35,110 nt of DNA, taken from positions 1-35,110 of the forward strand of contig NZ_LJYG01000029.1 in NCBI RefSeq assembly GCF_001440035.1, in the 5' to 3' direction. Shown here piece after piece: positions 19,156 to 25,845 of this stretch; the stretch's first letter is position 1, and each line of letters opens with the position of its first letter. Origin of the DNA: Bradyrhizobium manausense. Lineage in GTDB: Bacteria; Pseudomonadota; Alphaproteobacteria; Rhizobiales; Xanthobacteraceae. The notes beneath the pieces are model-generated. The model searched no databases. It saw nothing but the letters and a program-made list of their open reading frames with translations, and had not been told where the DNA came from. The position numbers were made by a program, and so were the translations under genes.

Positions 19156-19476
19156 ATGGCTAGCATCGGTACGTTCAAAAAGGTCGGAAACGATTTCCAG
19201 GGTGAGATCGTCACGCTGAGTCTGCAGGCCAGGGGCGTGCGCATCGTCCCCGAGGCCAACCGCTCAAACGAGAGCGCTCCCAGCCACCGCGTCTATGTGG
19301 GCCGGGCGGAAATCGGGGCAGCCTGGTCCAAGCGGTCCGAGGAAGGCCGCGACTACCTCTCGCTCAAGCTCGATGACCCTTCGTTCAACGCGCCCATCTA
19401 CGCCAACCTGTTCGACGATGAAGCCGGCGAAGGCTACACCCTCCTCTGGTCACGGCCGCGTAAGACCGGCGAGTAA
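19156..19476 (+). CDS. DUF736 family protein, copy 1
   Basis: A 106-residue protein (MASIGTFKKVGNDFQGEI...) matching DUF736 throughout: HRVYVGRAEIGAAWSKRSEE, YLSLKLDDPSFNAPIYANL and GYTLLWSRPRK. The family is predicted to be a small cytoplasmic beta-rich protein. It is almost always found on alphaproteobacterial plasmids and ICEs near transfer and maintenance genes; its function is unknown. AAGGAG at 19143-19148 fixes ATG 19156 (the frame is open upstream to 19117). It differs from copy 2 at three residues (S/N, D/E and T/S). It is followed by a strong terminator, so it is a monocistronic unit. Confidence 0.9.
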   Translation: MASIGTFKKVGNDFQGEIVTLSLQARGVRIVPEANRSNESAPSHRVYVGRAEIGAAWSKRSEEGRDYLSLKLDDPSFNAPIYANLFDDEAGEGYTLLWSRPRKTGE

Positions 19477-19491
19477 CCCTCGCTCCGCCAG

Positions 19492-19526
19492 CGTCCCGCC
19501 CGATCTCATCGGGCGGGACGCTTTTT
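19492..19526 (+). terminator. Rho-independent terminator, DUF736 copy 1
   Basis: CGTCCCGCCCGAT (19492-19504), loop CTC, ATCGGGCGGGACG (19508-19520), then CTTTTT. A perfect 13-bp stem. Confidence 0.9.
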
Positions 19527-19638
19527 CTGAGCCGATAGGCGAAACAACGGAACGAGGAGACTTGTGCTGCAGTAAAAGTGAGGAAATCGGTACGAATCCG
19601 GGAGAAGGAGACAGTCGCATGCCGATAGGCCCGGAGAG

Positions 19639-20604
19639 TCAAGCTCCGGCATTGATGCCGCCGCGACTGCGCCCGGCGGTCGCGGCGAGAACCGCCTTGT
19701 AGGGCAAAGTGCCGGCAATTCGGGCCATGAGTTGCCTCAGCCACCGGTGGGCAGCGGAATGATGCGTCCGGGCCGTCCAGGTCATGCCGACTTGAAACGG
19801 TTCGGGGAACGGACACGACGTTGCTACGACGGATTTGGCAATGTTCGAAGCGATGCGGCTTGGCACCGTCGAGACCAGATCCGTGCCGGGCAGAATGTGG
19901 GCGAGATCAGAGATGCTCGGTACCGTGACCACTTGGTTGAGCGACAGGCCGCGTTCATCGAGCCCTCTAAGATAGCCTGAGCGCCACGTACCTCCATAGC
20001 TGACGACGGCGTGGTTCGCCTTGACATAGTCGTCGACGCGCAACTTCCTGCTCGCGAGCAGATGATTGCGGTGCATAACGCACACATAGTGGTCATCCAG
20101 CAGATGGCGATGGTAGAAGCTCTCCTCCTGCACCTCGTAGGGGCCAATGAGAAGATCGGCTTCGCCGCGTTTGAGAAACGCAGTGCCTTTAGCGCGCGCT
20201 GTCTTGACCTCCAGCAGCAGGCGCGGCGCTTGGCGTCTGATTTCGGCGATGGTGCGCGGCAGAATGATCGAGCGTTCGTAATAATTGCAGGCGATCGTGA
20301 CCCGCCCGGACGCGCTTGCAGGATCGAAGTCCGCCGGCTGCATCAGGCCCTCGAAGCCCTCAAGCAGGCGGCTTGCACACTCAACAATCTCGATGCAGCG
20401 AGGCGTTGGCGCGATGCCGCCGTGCTGGCGCACGAACAGCTGGTCGTGGAACGCCGCGCGCAGCCGGTCCATGGTATAGCTGATTGTCGATTGGTTCGTA
20501 CCGAGTGCTTCGGCGGCCTTCGAAAACGAGCCGAGTTCCGACACCAGCCGCAAGGTACGGATCGCGGCAAAATCAATCGCGAGCGGATCCCGATCCTTTG
20601 CCAT
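19639..20604 (-). CDS. LysR-family transcriptional regulator of the demethylase genes
   Basis: A 321-residue LysR-type regulator. The N-terminal helix-turn-helix (~8-65) reads LGSFSKAAEALGTNQSTISY then LRAAFHDQLFVR. The effector-binding domain (~95-300) includes ASGRVTIACNYYERSIILP. I chose ATG 20604 (MAKDRDPLAIDF) because the family normally starts ~10 residues before the HTH; the frame is open further upstream to 20937. It is divergent from the Rieske oxygenase gene with 171 bp between starts, the classic arrangement for a LysR controlling that operon in response to an aromatic substrate. The N-terminal pattern is of the NodD/NahR/PcpR-like group. The inducer is unknown. Confidence 0.85.
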   Translation of the reverse strand: MAKDRDPLAIDFAAIRTLRLVSELGSFSKAAEALGTNQSTISYTMDRLRAAFHDQLFVRQHGGIAPTPRCIEIVECASRLLEGFEGLMQPADFDPASASGRVTIACNYYERSIILPRTIAEIRRQAPRLLLEVKTARAKGTAFLKRGEADLLIGPYEVQEESFYHRHLLDDHYVCVMHRNHLLASRKLRVDDYVKANHAVVSYGGTWRSGYLRGLDERGLSLNQVVTVPSISDLAHILPGTDLVSTVPSRIASNIAKSVVATSCPFPEPFQVGMTWTARTHHSAAHRWLRQLMARIAGTLPYKAVLAATAGRSRGGINAGA

Positions 20605-20775
20605 CTTTCTTAAGATCCTCCGTGCGGAAACCAAACCACCATATCGAAAGAGTAGATAAGGGATATCAACTCTGTCCGATTGTCTCATAATCATTGCCAA
20701 CGCAATCTGCTCGAAAATGGGAGTTAAGACGGCAAGCCCGCGACCATCGACCAAAACATGGAGATAGCTGCGCCC
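20605..20775. promoter_or_regulatory. Divergent LysR/vanA-like control region
   Basis: The intergenic region contains the dyad ATATC (20641-20645) and GATAT (20662-20666) and is AT-richer than its surroundings. It is the likely place of the LysR binding site and both promoters. I could not pick a convincing -35/-10 pair. Confidence 0.4.
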
Positions 20776-21849
20776 ATGAACGCACCCAAACCCTTTCCGC
20801 TCAATGCCTGGTATGCGACGGCCTGGTCCCACGAGATCGCCCGCGAGCTGTCCGCCCGCACCATTTGCGGTAAGAACGTCGTGCTCTACCGCCGTCTTGA
20901 TGGCGCCGTCGCGGCGCTTGAGGACGCCTGTTGGCACCGACTGCTGCCCTTATCGCTCGGGCACCTTAAGGGCGACGACGTCAGGTGTGGATATCACGGG
21001 TTGGTCTTCAATTCGGCCGGCCGCTGCTCTTACATGCCCGCGCAGAAAACCATCAATCCGTCTGCCTGCGTGCGCGCCTATCCGGTGGCGGAGCGGCATC
21101 GTCTGGTCTGGCTATGGCCCGGCGATCCGGCGCTGGCCGACCCTGCCAAAATTCCGGATTTTCACTGGAACGACGGTAAGCAATGGGTCGGCGAGGGCGG
21201 CACGTTCTATCAGCTGAAATGCGACTATCGCCTGGTGATCGATAACCTGATGGACCTTACGCACGAAACCTATGTGCACGCCGGCAGCATTGGCGATGAG
21301 GCGATCACGGCTGCGCCCTTCGAGGTGACCCACACAGGCAATACGGCGACGATGACACGTTGGATGATCGATATCGAGCCACCCCCGTTCTGGGGCCGCC
21401 AGCTCGCACGGCCTGGCCGGGTCGATCGCTGGCAGATCGTGACGTTCCAGGCGCCATCGGTGGTCGTCGGTGACGTAGGCGTGGCATTGACACATACAGG
21501 CGCGCCCCAGGGCGACCGCTCGCAAGGCGTCAGCGGCGCATTCTTGGCGGCGATCTCCCCGGAAACTGAGACGACCTGCCACTATTTCTGGAATTTTGTC
21601 CGAAATTATCGGAAGGATGACGCACAGCTGACGAGCGAGCTCCAGCGCGCCCATGTCTATGGTGGGGCAGGCGTCTATGATCAGGATCACCGAGTGTTGG
21701 AGGCGCAGCAGGCCGCCATCGCCAACAACCCGCGTTCGCCCTTTTACGATCTCAATATCGACGCGGGCGCGCTCTGGGCAAGGCGGCTGATCGACCGAAT
21801 GCTGGCCGATGAGCAGGCCCCCGTAAGCGCGAACGTTGCGGCCGAGTGA
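20776..21849 (+). CDS. Rieske oxygenase, vanillate O-demethylase VanA-like
   Basis: A terminal oxygenase of the phthalate-dioxygenase/VanA branch that would demethylate a methoxy-aromatic such as vanillate, releasing formaldehyde, with electrons from the adjacent reductase. The Rieske centre ligands are C52, H54, C71 and H74 (C-x-H-x16-C-x2-H). The mononuclear iron site is in NLMDLTHETYVHAGS (D-x2-H-x4-H). LNIDAGALWARRLIDRML near the C-terminus is typical of VanA. The length (357 aa from ATG 20776) is normal; ATG 20758 is an alternative six codons upstream. The substrate is inferred: dicamba-type and other O-demethylases share this fold. The gene is 10 bp from the reductase gene and divergent from the LysR gene. 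Confidence 0.85.
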   Translation: MNAPKPFPLNAWYATAWSHEIARELSARTICGKNVVLYRRLDGAVAALEDACWHRLLPLSLGHLKGDDVRCGYHGLVFNSAGRCSYMPAQKTINPSACVRAYPVAERHRLVWLWPGDPALADPAKIPDFHWNDGKQWVGEGGTFYQLKCDYRLVIDNLMDLTHETYVHAGSIGDEAITAAPFEVTHTGNTATMTRWMIDIEPPPFWGRQLARPGRVDRWQIVTFQAPSVVVGDVGVALTHTGAPQGDRSQGVSGAFLAAISPETETTCHYFWNFVRNYRKDDAQLTSELQRAHVYGGAGVYDQDHRVLEAQQAAIANNPRSPFYDLNIDAGALWARRLIDRMLADEQAPVSANVAAE

Positions 21850-21859
21850 GTGAAAAGTC

Positions 21860-22861
21860 ATGGCTAAGCCGATGGAACGGATTAGTGCACGCCTTCGCGC
21901 CACTCGCGATCTCACTCCTGACGTCCGTCTCTTCGAGATCGAGCCGGACCGTCCATTGGTTAACGTAACGCCTGGCAGTCACATTGACGTCCTCGTGCCG
22001 ACCGATGGGCGGCCGCAGCTTCGCAGCTATTCATTGCTGGGACCTTATACCGACGGACTGTATCGCATCGCCGTCAAGCGGCTCGCATCGAGCCGGGGCG
22101 GATCTGCGGGCATGTGGCGCCTTAAGGTGGGCGAACGACTGACGATTTTCGAGCCGAGAAACAGTTTCGAACTAAGCTACGGCCGGCCGGACTATTTGCT
22201 GCTGGCCGGCGGCATCGGCATCACGCCGATCTACGCGATGGCGCTGGCACTAAATCAAGCTAACGCCAATTTTCGCTTGCTCTACGCCGCACATAGCCGT
22301 CGCGACCTCGCGCTTGCCGACGAGCTGACCACTTACGTCGGCGAACGGCTTCAGCTTTTCGTCGGGGAGGAGGGACAGCGGATCGACATCGGCAGCGAGA
22401 TCGCCCAACTTGACACGCGTGGTGAGCTCTACGTGTGTGGCCCGTTCGGCATGCTGGAGACGGCCAAACAGCTTTGGAGCCAGGCGGGCAGGCCCACGGC
22501 GCACCTCCGCTACGAGACGTTTGGCAATACCGGTGGCTTCGCGGACGCCCCATTCAAGATCAGGATTCCCCGATTAAGCCTGGAAATCGACGTCCCTGCT
22601 CATCGCTCCATGCTGGAGGCGCTTGAAGATGCCGGTGTCGACATGATCTTCGGCTGTCGACGCGGGGAATGCGGTCTTTGCGTGCTGCCGATCCTGGAGG
22701 CGTCGGCTGAGGTCGATCATCGTGATGTGTTCTTCAGCGGTGAAGAGCGAGCGATGAACAGCAAAGTCTGCACCTGCGTGTCGCGCGCGGCGAGCGGTTG
22801 TGTAACGATCGATACGCCTGATCGAACGCCAGACCAGCGTCATTCCTCCAAGGTCTCGTAG
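21860..22861 (+). CDS. Oxidoreductase partner of the oxygenase, VanB-like
   Basis: A 333-residue reductase of the phthalate dioxygenase reductase/VanB type, carrying electrons from NAD(P)H through flavin and a 2Fe-2S cluster to the Rieske oxygenase. An FMN-binding part (~1-105, LRSYSLLGPY) is followed by an NAD(P) domain (LLLAGGIGITPIYAMA, YVCGPFGML). A C-terminal plant-type ferredoxin (~250-325) has ligands in GCRRGECGLCVLP and a fourth Cys in SKVCTCVSRA. It starts 10 bp after the oxygenase stop, so the two are one operon. VanB is the best guess by architecture and partner. Confidence 0.85.
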   Translation: MAKPMERISARLRATRDLTPDVRLFEIEPDRPLVNVTPGSHIDVLVPTDGRPQLRSYSLLGPYTDGLYRIAVKRLASSRGGSAGMWRLKVGERLTIFEPRNSFELSYGRPDYLLLAGGIGITPIYAMALALNQANANFRLLYAAHSRRDLALADELTTYVGERLQLFVGEEGQRIDIGSEIAQLDTRGELYVCGPFGMLETAKQLWSQAGRPTAHLRYETFGNTGGFADAPFKIRIPRLSLEIDVPAHRSMLEALEDAGVDMIFGCRRGECGLCVLPILEASAEVDHRDVFFSGEERAMNSKVCTCVSRAASGCVTIDTPDRTPDQRHSSKVS

Positions 22862-22882
22862 GCCGGGTTCGGGGCCACATAT

Positions 22883-22950
22883 GACGGGCGAGTAAGCCTC
22901 GCTCGTCAGCGCCCCGTCCGATCTACTCGGGCGGGCCGCATCTTGCGAAT
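22883..22950 (+). repeat. Degenerate third copy of the DUF736 gene end and terminator
   Basis: GACGGGCGAGTAAGCCTCGC and the following CAGCGCCCCGTCCGAT / CGGGCGGGCCGC align with the last codons, stop and terminator of both DUF736 units (GACCGGCGAGTAACCCTCGC...). The stem is damaged and no T-run is kept. It lies directly after the vanB-like stop. Confidence 0.65.
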
Positions 22951-23396
22951 ATCGCCGAGCAGCGTCAGGAAGATGAGCTGCGTGCAACCGGTTCCCTCGC
23001 GATAGCGGTTCATGCCGGACATGTGCGAGTGGCCCGTGGCGGGGCTCATTCGGATAACGGATAAGTACCAGCCCGATTACGTCGAGCGGAGTCTCGTCTC
23101 GCCGCAATCGCCAAATGCGTAGTGGCGAGCAAAGTCGGCCTTAACCATCCCTGATGGACTGCGAAGGAATAGTGCTTGGCCGCTAAGTCTGGGATCGCTT
23201 TCCTTCCGGGTGGCCCCGGGGCTCTCATTGAAAAGCTTCTGAACAGGGCGGCGGTCTTCGTTCCGCTAGACCACGGCTGTTCCGGCCTCATTCGGCCCCG
23301 TCAGGGGTCAATGGGAGAGGCGCGGTCGGGGCTTTTTCTCAGCGCCAATATCGCCGTTTCCCGCACGCTCTTTCTTTCTCTACCTCGAAACCGAGG
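22951..23396. other. Intergenic, no gene seen
   Basis: About 450 bases between the degenerate DUF736 tail and direct repeat copy 2. No open frame with a recognisable family; probably residue of earlier rearrangements. Confidence 0.4.
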
Positions 23397-23664
23397 GCCT
23401 TCTTGTGTTGCAAGTCGAGCTCTGCCAGGTCTTTCGCTTAAGTCTGTGTTCAGCGCTCGGACGCACCTCGCCTCGTTGGCTTGATCTGGCCGAAGACCGG
23501 CTGCGCCTCGATCGTCTGTGCCGCAACGCCGCCGGTTGAGACTTTCTTCCCCTGGGCTAACGCCCATTCCTCGCGAGACAAGAAAGTCTCCCCGTCGGCG
23601 TCCTCCGCTTAACGCTCCGGCCCGCGAGAAAAGCGGGTGCGTCGCCGATCGTCTTCGGCCCTCA

Positions 23665-23693
23665 GATCGCCATCGAGGCCGCGGTGGTCGCGG
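23665..23693 (+). promoter_or_regulatory. Shared leader motif, DUF736 copy 2
   Basis: Identical to the element at 19098-19126, with CCGCG-N5-CGCGG about 30 bases before the DUF736 start. Confidence 0.5.
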
Positions 23694-23722
23694 GGCTCGA
23701 AACAACCTCAAGGAGAAGTGAC

Positions 23723-24043
23723 ATGGCTAGCATCGGTACGTTCAAAAAGGTCGGAAACGATTTCCAGGGTGAGATCGTCACGCTGAGTCTGCAGGCCAGG
23801 GGCGTGCGCATCGTCCCCGAGGCCAACCGCTCAAACGAGAACGCTCCCAGCCACCGCGTCTATGTGGGCCGGGCGGAAATCGGGGCAGCCTGGTCCAAGC
23901 GGTCCGAGGAAGGCCGCGAGTACCTCTCGCTCAAGCTCGATGACCCTTCGTTCAACGCGCCCATCTACGCCAACCTATTCGACGATGAAGCCGGCGAAGG
24001 CTACACCCTCCTGTGGTCACGGCCGCGCAAGTCCGGCGAGTAA
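23723..24043 (+). CDS. DUF736 family protein, copy 2
   Basis: A 106-residue DUF736 protein, with three conservative substitutions against copy 1 (N for S in the NENAPS stretch, E for D before YLSLK, S for T near the C-terminus). AAGGAG precedes ATG 23723. The reading frame is intact, so neither copy has decayed. This copy sits next to the qseC-like gene and may be the original ICE copy, with the upstream one a duplicate. Function is unknown. Confidence 0.9.
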   Translation: MASIGTFKKVGNDFQGEIVTLSLQARGVRIVPEANRSNENAPSHRVYVGRAEIGAAWSKRSEEGREYLSLKLDDPSFNAPIYANLFDDEAGEGYTLLWSRPRKSGE

Positions 24044-24058
24044 CCCTCGCTTCGCCAA

Positions 24059-24093
24059 CGCCCCGCCCGATCTCATCGGGCGGGGCGCTTTTT
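24059..24093 (+). terminator. Rho-independent terminator, DUF736 copy 2
   Basis: CGCCCCGCCCGAT (24059-24071), loop CTC, ATCGGGCGGGGCG (24075-24087), then CTTTTT. One T-A stem pair of copy 1 is a C-G pair here, so the pairing is kept. Confidence 0.9.
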
Positions 24094-24144
24094 GAATCGT
24101 CCAAAAAGCGTCGCTAAAACGGCCGGATCGATCCGAAAGAAGCG

Positions 24145-24399
24145 CTATGAATTTCGCTTCGCTGATTTCCGGCGCGCTTTGCAAAATTCTTCATCAGGCA
24201 AAACAAGATCGACGTGGCTGACGCCGAGTATGTTTGCGAGCTCGAACAGTGTCACCACAGTCGGATTGCGCTGACCGGTCTCCAACCCGCTGATGTATTG
24301 TTGAGTAAAGCCGGAAGCCTCGGCGAATTTCTCCTGCGTGAAGCCTTTCCGCTTCCGCAGCTTTAAGAAATTCCGGCCAACCAACTTGCGCATGTCCAT
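24145..24399 (-). CDS. qseC: XRE-type repressor, QseC-like
   Basis: An 84-residue single-domain helix-turn-helix protein (NFLKLRKRKGFTQEKFAEAS, FTQQYISGLETGQRNP). It lies divergent from a QseM-like DUF2285 gene. This is the arrangement of qseC/qseM in Mesorhizobium ICESym elements, where QseC binds the shared intergenic operators and controls both qseM and itself. The gene name is therefore given from size, fold and context, not from an alignment. The start is taken at 24399 (MDMRK); MRK two codons on is possible. Role inferred: sets QseM level and so whether the ICE is quorum-silenced. Confidence 0.75.
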   Translation of the reverse strand: MDMRKLVGRNFLKLRKRKGFTQEKFAEASGFTQQYISGLETGQRNPTVVTLFELANILGVSHVDLVLPDEEFCKARRKSAKRNS

Positions 24400-24563
24400 C
24401 TGCGCAAGTTGCGTCTTTACATATTCTGAGGTTTATCTCCTATAATATGTATTCTCAGGTTGGGACGGAACCAGGGAATAGGCCTAAAGTGCGACTTGCA
24501 ACGAGCAAGCCCCAGCGTTGAGTCGCCGCGCGCACGTTTGTTCACATTCTTTGCGGGATTCTC
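24400..24563. promoter_or_regulatory. Divergent qseC/qseM control region with repeated operator-like boxes
   Basis: Two similar 13-mers, ACATATTCTGAGG (24419-24431) and ATGTATTCTCAGG (24447-24459), lie 28 bp apart. They flank a TATAAT (24441-24446) that has TTTACA at 24416-24421 (19-bp spacer). This fits two QseC operators overlapping the promoters. It leaves a ~110-nt leader before the qseM-like ATG. Confidence 0.55.
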
Positions 24564-24839
24564 ATGCAAACACCGCTTGTCCCCGATGTCGCAGATTTGG
24601 CGCCCACAGATGCGGCGTTGACGTCCTATGACGAGCAGCATCTGGTGACGTATTGGCGACTCCTCGATGCCGAGGCCAATGGCGCCGACTGGAAAGAAGT
24701 TTCAAGGATCGTGTTGCATCTTGATCCCGACCGCGAACCCGCCCGGGCTCGCAATACATTCGACAGCCATTTGGCACGCGCGAAATGGATGGCTGACCAC
24801 GGCTACCGCCACTTACTTCGCGTTGGCGGCCAAAAATAG
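24564..24839 (+). CDS. qseM: DUF2285 antiactivator, QseM-like
   Basis: A 91-residue DUF2285 protein: YDEQHLVTYWRLLDAEANGA, then DWKEVSRIVLHLDPDREPAR and SHLARAKWMADHGYRHLL. In Mesorhizobium loti R7A, QseM is a small DUF2285 protein that binds both TraR and FseA and so blocks quorum sensing and excision. This gene has the same size, family and position opposite a QseC-like gene. The ribosome-binding site is weak (GCGGG). It ends 163 bp before the fseA-like start, with a tra-box-like palindrome between. Confidence 0.75.
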   Translation: MQTPLVPDVADLAPTDAALTSYDEQHLVTYWRLLDAEANGADWKEVSRIVLHLDPDREPARARNTFDSHLARAKWMADHGYRHLLRVGGQK

Positions 24840-24906
24840 CAAAAAATAGTCGTCTGCAGCGCCGCCGGAGAAAGAATTTCTCTCACTGATGGCGTGATCG
24901 CTTACA

Positions 24907-24924
24907 TGCATCACGTGTGATGCA
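24907..24924 (+). promoter_or_regulatory. tra-box-like 18-bp palindrome (TraR site)
   Basis: TGCATCAC-GT-GTGATGCA: perfect 8-bp arms around two bases, the length and dyad form of a TraR/LuxR-type tra box. It lies 78 bp upstream of the fseA-like start, with TTTATA at 24955-24960 as a possible -10. In R7A, TraR with acyl-homoserine lactone activates the msi172-msi171 (fseA) promoter. Confidence 0.65.
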
Positions 24925-25001
24925 CAATTCGAGACTTCCGGAACAACCCAGGGCTTTATAGACACTGCGCCGCAATTTTGCTTTGGTGGGAGATCATAGC
25001 A

Positions 25002-25190
25002 GTGTCTAAATTCGATTGGCGCTCACCTGAGTCGTATCAGAGCGTCACAGCCGCCGAGATGTCGGATTTCGCTTGGGAAAGCCTCCGTCGCAATCCCGAA
25101 TATCAAGCTGACTACCGAGACACGCTCTCGAAACACGGGCAAGTGACTTCCGAGTTTCGGAGGAAATGGGGCATCTGCTTTCGCCCATGA
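25002..25190 (+). CDS. fseA: FseA N-terminal part (Msi172-like, DUF6499)
   Basis: A 62-codon frame starting GTG 25002 with GGGAG nine bases upstream. SKFDWRSPESYQSV and FAWESLRRNPEYQADYRDTL are hallmark DUF6499 sequences. It stops at TGA 25188-25190 right after RRKWGICFRP. In M. loti R7A the equivalent msi172 is joined to msi171 by +1 programmed ribosomal frameshifting to give FseA, the excision activator that turns on rdfS. Here the following frame is +1 and overlaps the stop. UUU C at 25179-25182 allows tRNA-Phe to re-pair perfectly, giving GICFAHDPQRSF..., as in naturally fused relatives. The frame could be read from 24978, but the GTG is better supported. Confidence 0.8.
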   Translation: MSKFDWRSPESYQSVTAAEMSDFAWESLRRNPEYQADYRDTLSKHGQVTSEFRRKWGICFRP

Positions 25191-25191
25191 C
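25179..25191 (+). other. Candidate +1 programmed ribosomal frameshift site
   Basis: Zero-frame TTT CGC CCA TGA C. A +1 slip at TTT C (25179-25182) leaves tRNA-Phe paired with TTC and continues GCC CAT GAC CCG into the DUF2285 frame. The TGA C context is a weak stop of the kind found in prfB. The exact slip codon is inferred; a slip at CGC or CCA is also formally possible. Confidence 0.6.
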
Positions 25192-25239
25192 CCGCAGAGG
25201 TCTTTTCACGAGCAGACCATCTTCTGGGCGCCGGAGGCT

Positions 25240-25845
25240 ATGCCTTCAGTGCTGCCGATCGTTGAAAGTGCGTCCGCTTCGGACGGCGTTGCCGCTGAGC
25301 TTGACCTTGCCGATCTTGCATCGGACAGCATCAGACAGGCAGATGATGGTTGGCACGCTGTATTGCGCATTGACGGAACCCAACATCACCTGTGGCTAAA
25401 GCAGGCGCCGCGGCTCGGCGCCGCTTATGCCATCGAACTGCCGTTGGAGGACGCCGACTTTGAGATTCGCGCGCACGCCTCATGTCGATTGTGGCGTGCA
25501 ATCAAGGGTCGTCCGCCAGGACCTCTGCTTCACCAAATGCCGGCACAACAGCGTAAGCAATTGGCCTTGAGCCTGCGCGCCCTTGATGGGCACCTGCACG
25601 GCGCCTCCTATCGTGCCATCGCCGTGGTGCTATTTGGCCAACGACGCATCGCTGGGCGGGCCTGGAAAACCCACGATCTGCGAAGCCGAGTTATCCGCCT
25701 GGTTAAGGCCGGTTTGGCATTGATGCGCGACGGCTTCCGCGCATTGCTCCGTCCTTATCTCGCAAGGAATAGAAAAGTGGTGTTGAAGATTGCTCGCGCC
25801 TTTGAAAGTAATCCCTCGCGCCGTCGTGGCCAGACTATGACATAA
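25240..25845 (+). CDS. fseA: FseA C-terminal part (Msi171-like, DUF2285)
   Basis: A DUF2285 protein in the +1 frame. That frame is open from upstream of the fseA N-terminal stop: the codons from 25189 read DPQRSFHEQTIFWAPEAMPS, the usual linker in fused DUF6499-DUF2285 proteins. Internal blocks are WHAVLRIDGTQHHLWLK, then LWRAIKGRPPGPLLHQM, then YRAIAVVLFGQRRIAGRAWK (helix-turn-helix-like) and LMRDGFRALLRP. ATG 25240 is only the first AUG and has no good ribosome-binding site, so expression probably depends on the frameshift (full product ~280 aa). DUF2285 is also the family of QseM, in line with QseM titrating FseA. The last ~20 basic residues may be variable. Confidence 0.8.
   Translation: MPSVLPIVESASASDGVAAELDLADLASDSIRQADDGWHAVLRIDGTQHHLWLKQAPRLGAAYAIELPLEDADFEIRAHASCRLWRAIKGRPPGPLLHQMPAQQRKQLALSLRALDGHLHGASYRAIAVVLFGQRRIAGRAWKTHDLRSRVIRLVKAGLALMRDGFRALLRPYLARNRKVVLKIARAFESNPSRRRGQTMT

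Larger units (their letters stand above)
18831..19526 (+). repeat. Direct repeat copy 1 (DUF736 unit)
   Basis: Copy 1 of a ~697-bp direct repeat that recurs at 23397-24093. It includes a 5' leader, the DUF736 gene and its terminator. By eye I count roughly a dozen substitutions and one single-base indel between copies (~98% identity). The match begins abruptly at GCCTTCTTGT and ends after the terminator T-run. Confidence 0.95.
23397..24093 (+). repeat. Direct repeat copy 2 (DUF736 unit)
   Basis: Second copy of the ~697-bp unit at 18831-19526, in the same orientation 4566 bp downstream. It has one extra G (CCTCGTTGG against CCTCTTGG) and about a dozen substitutions. Together the copies bracket the LysR-vanAB-like block. 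Confidence 0.95.

Noticed and set aside
21112..21915. 267-codon minus-strand frame inside the oxygenase gene
   Set aside because: Shadow of the VanA-like gene, whose metal-ligand motifs prove the + strand frame.
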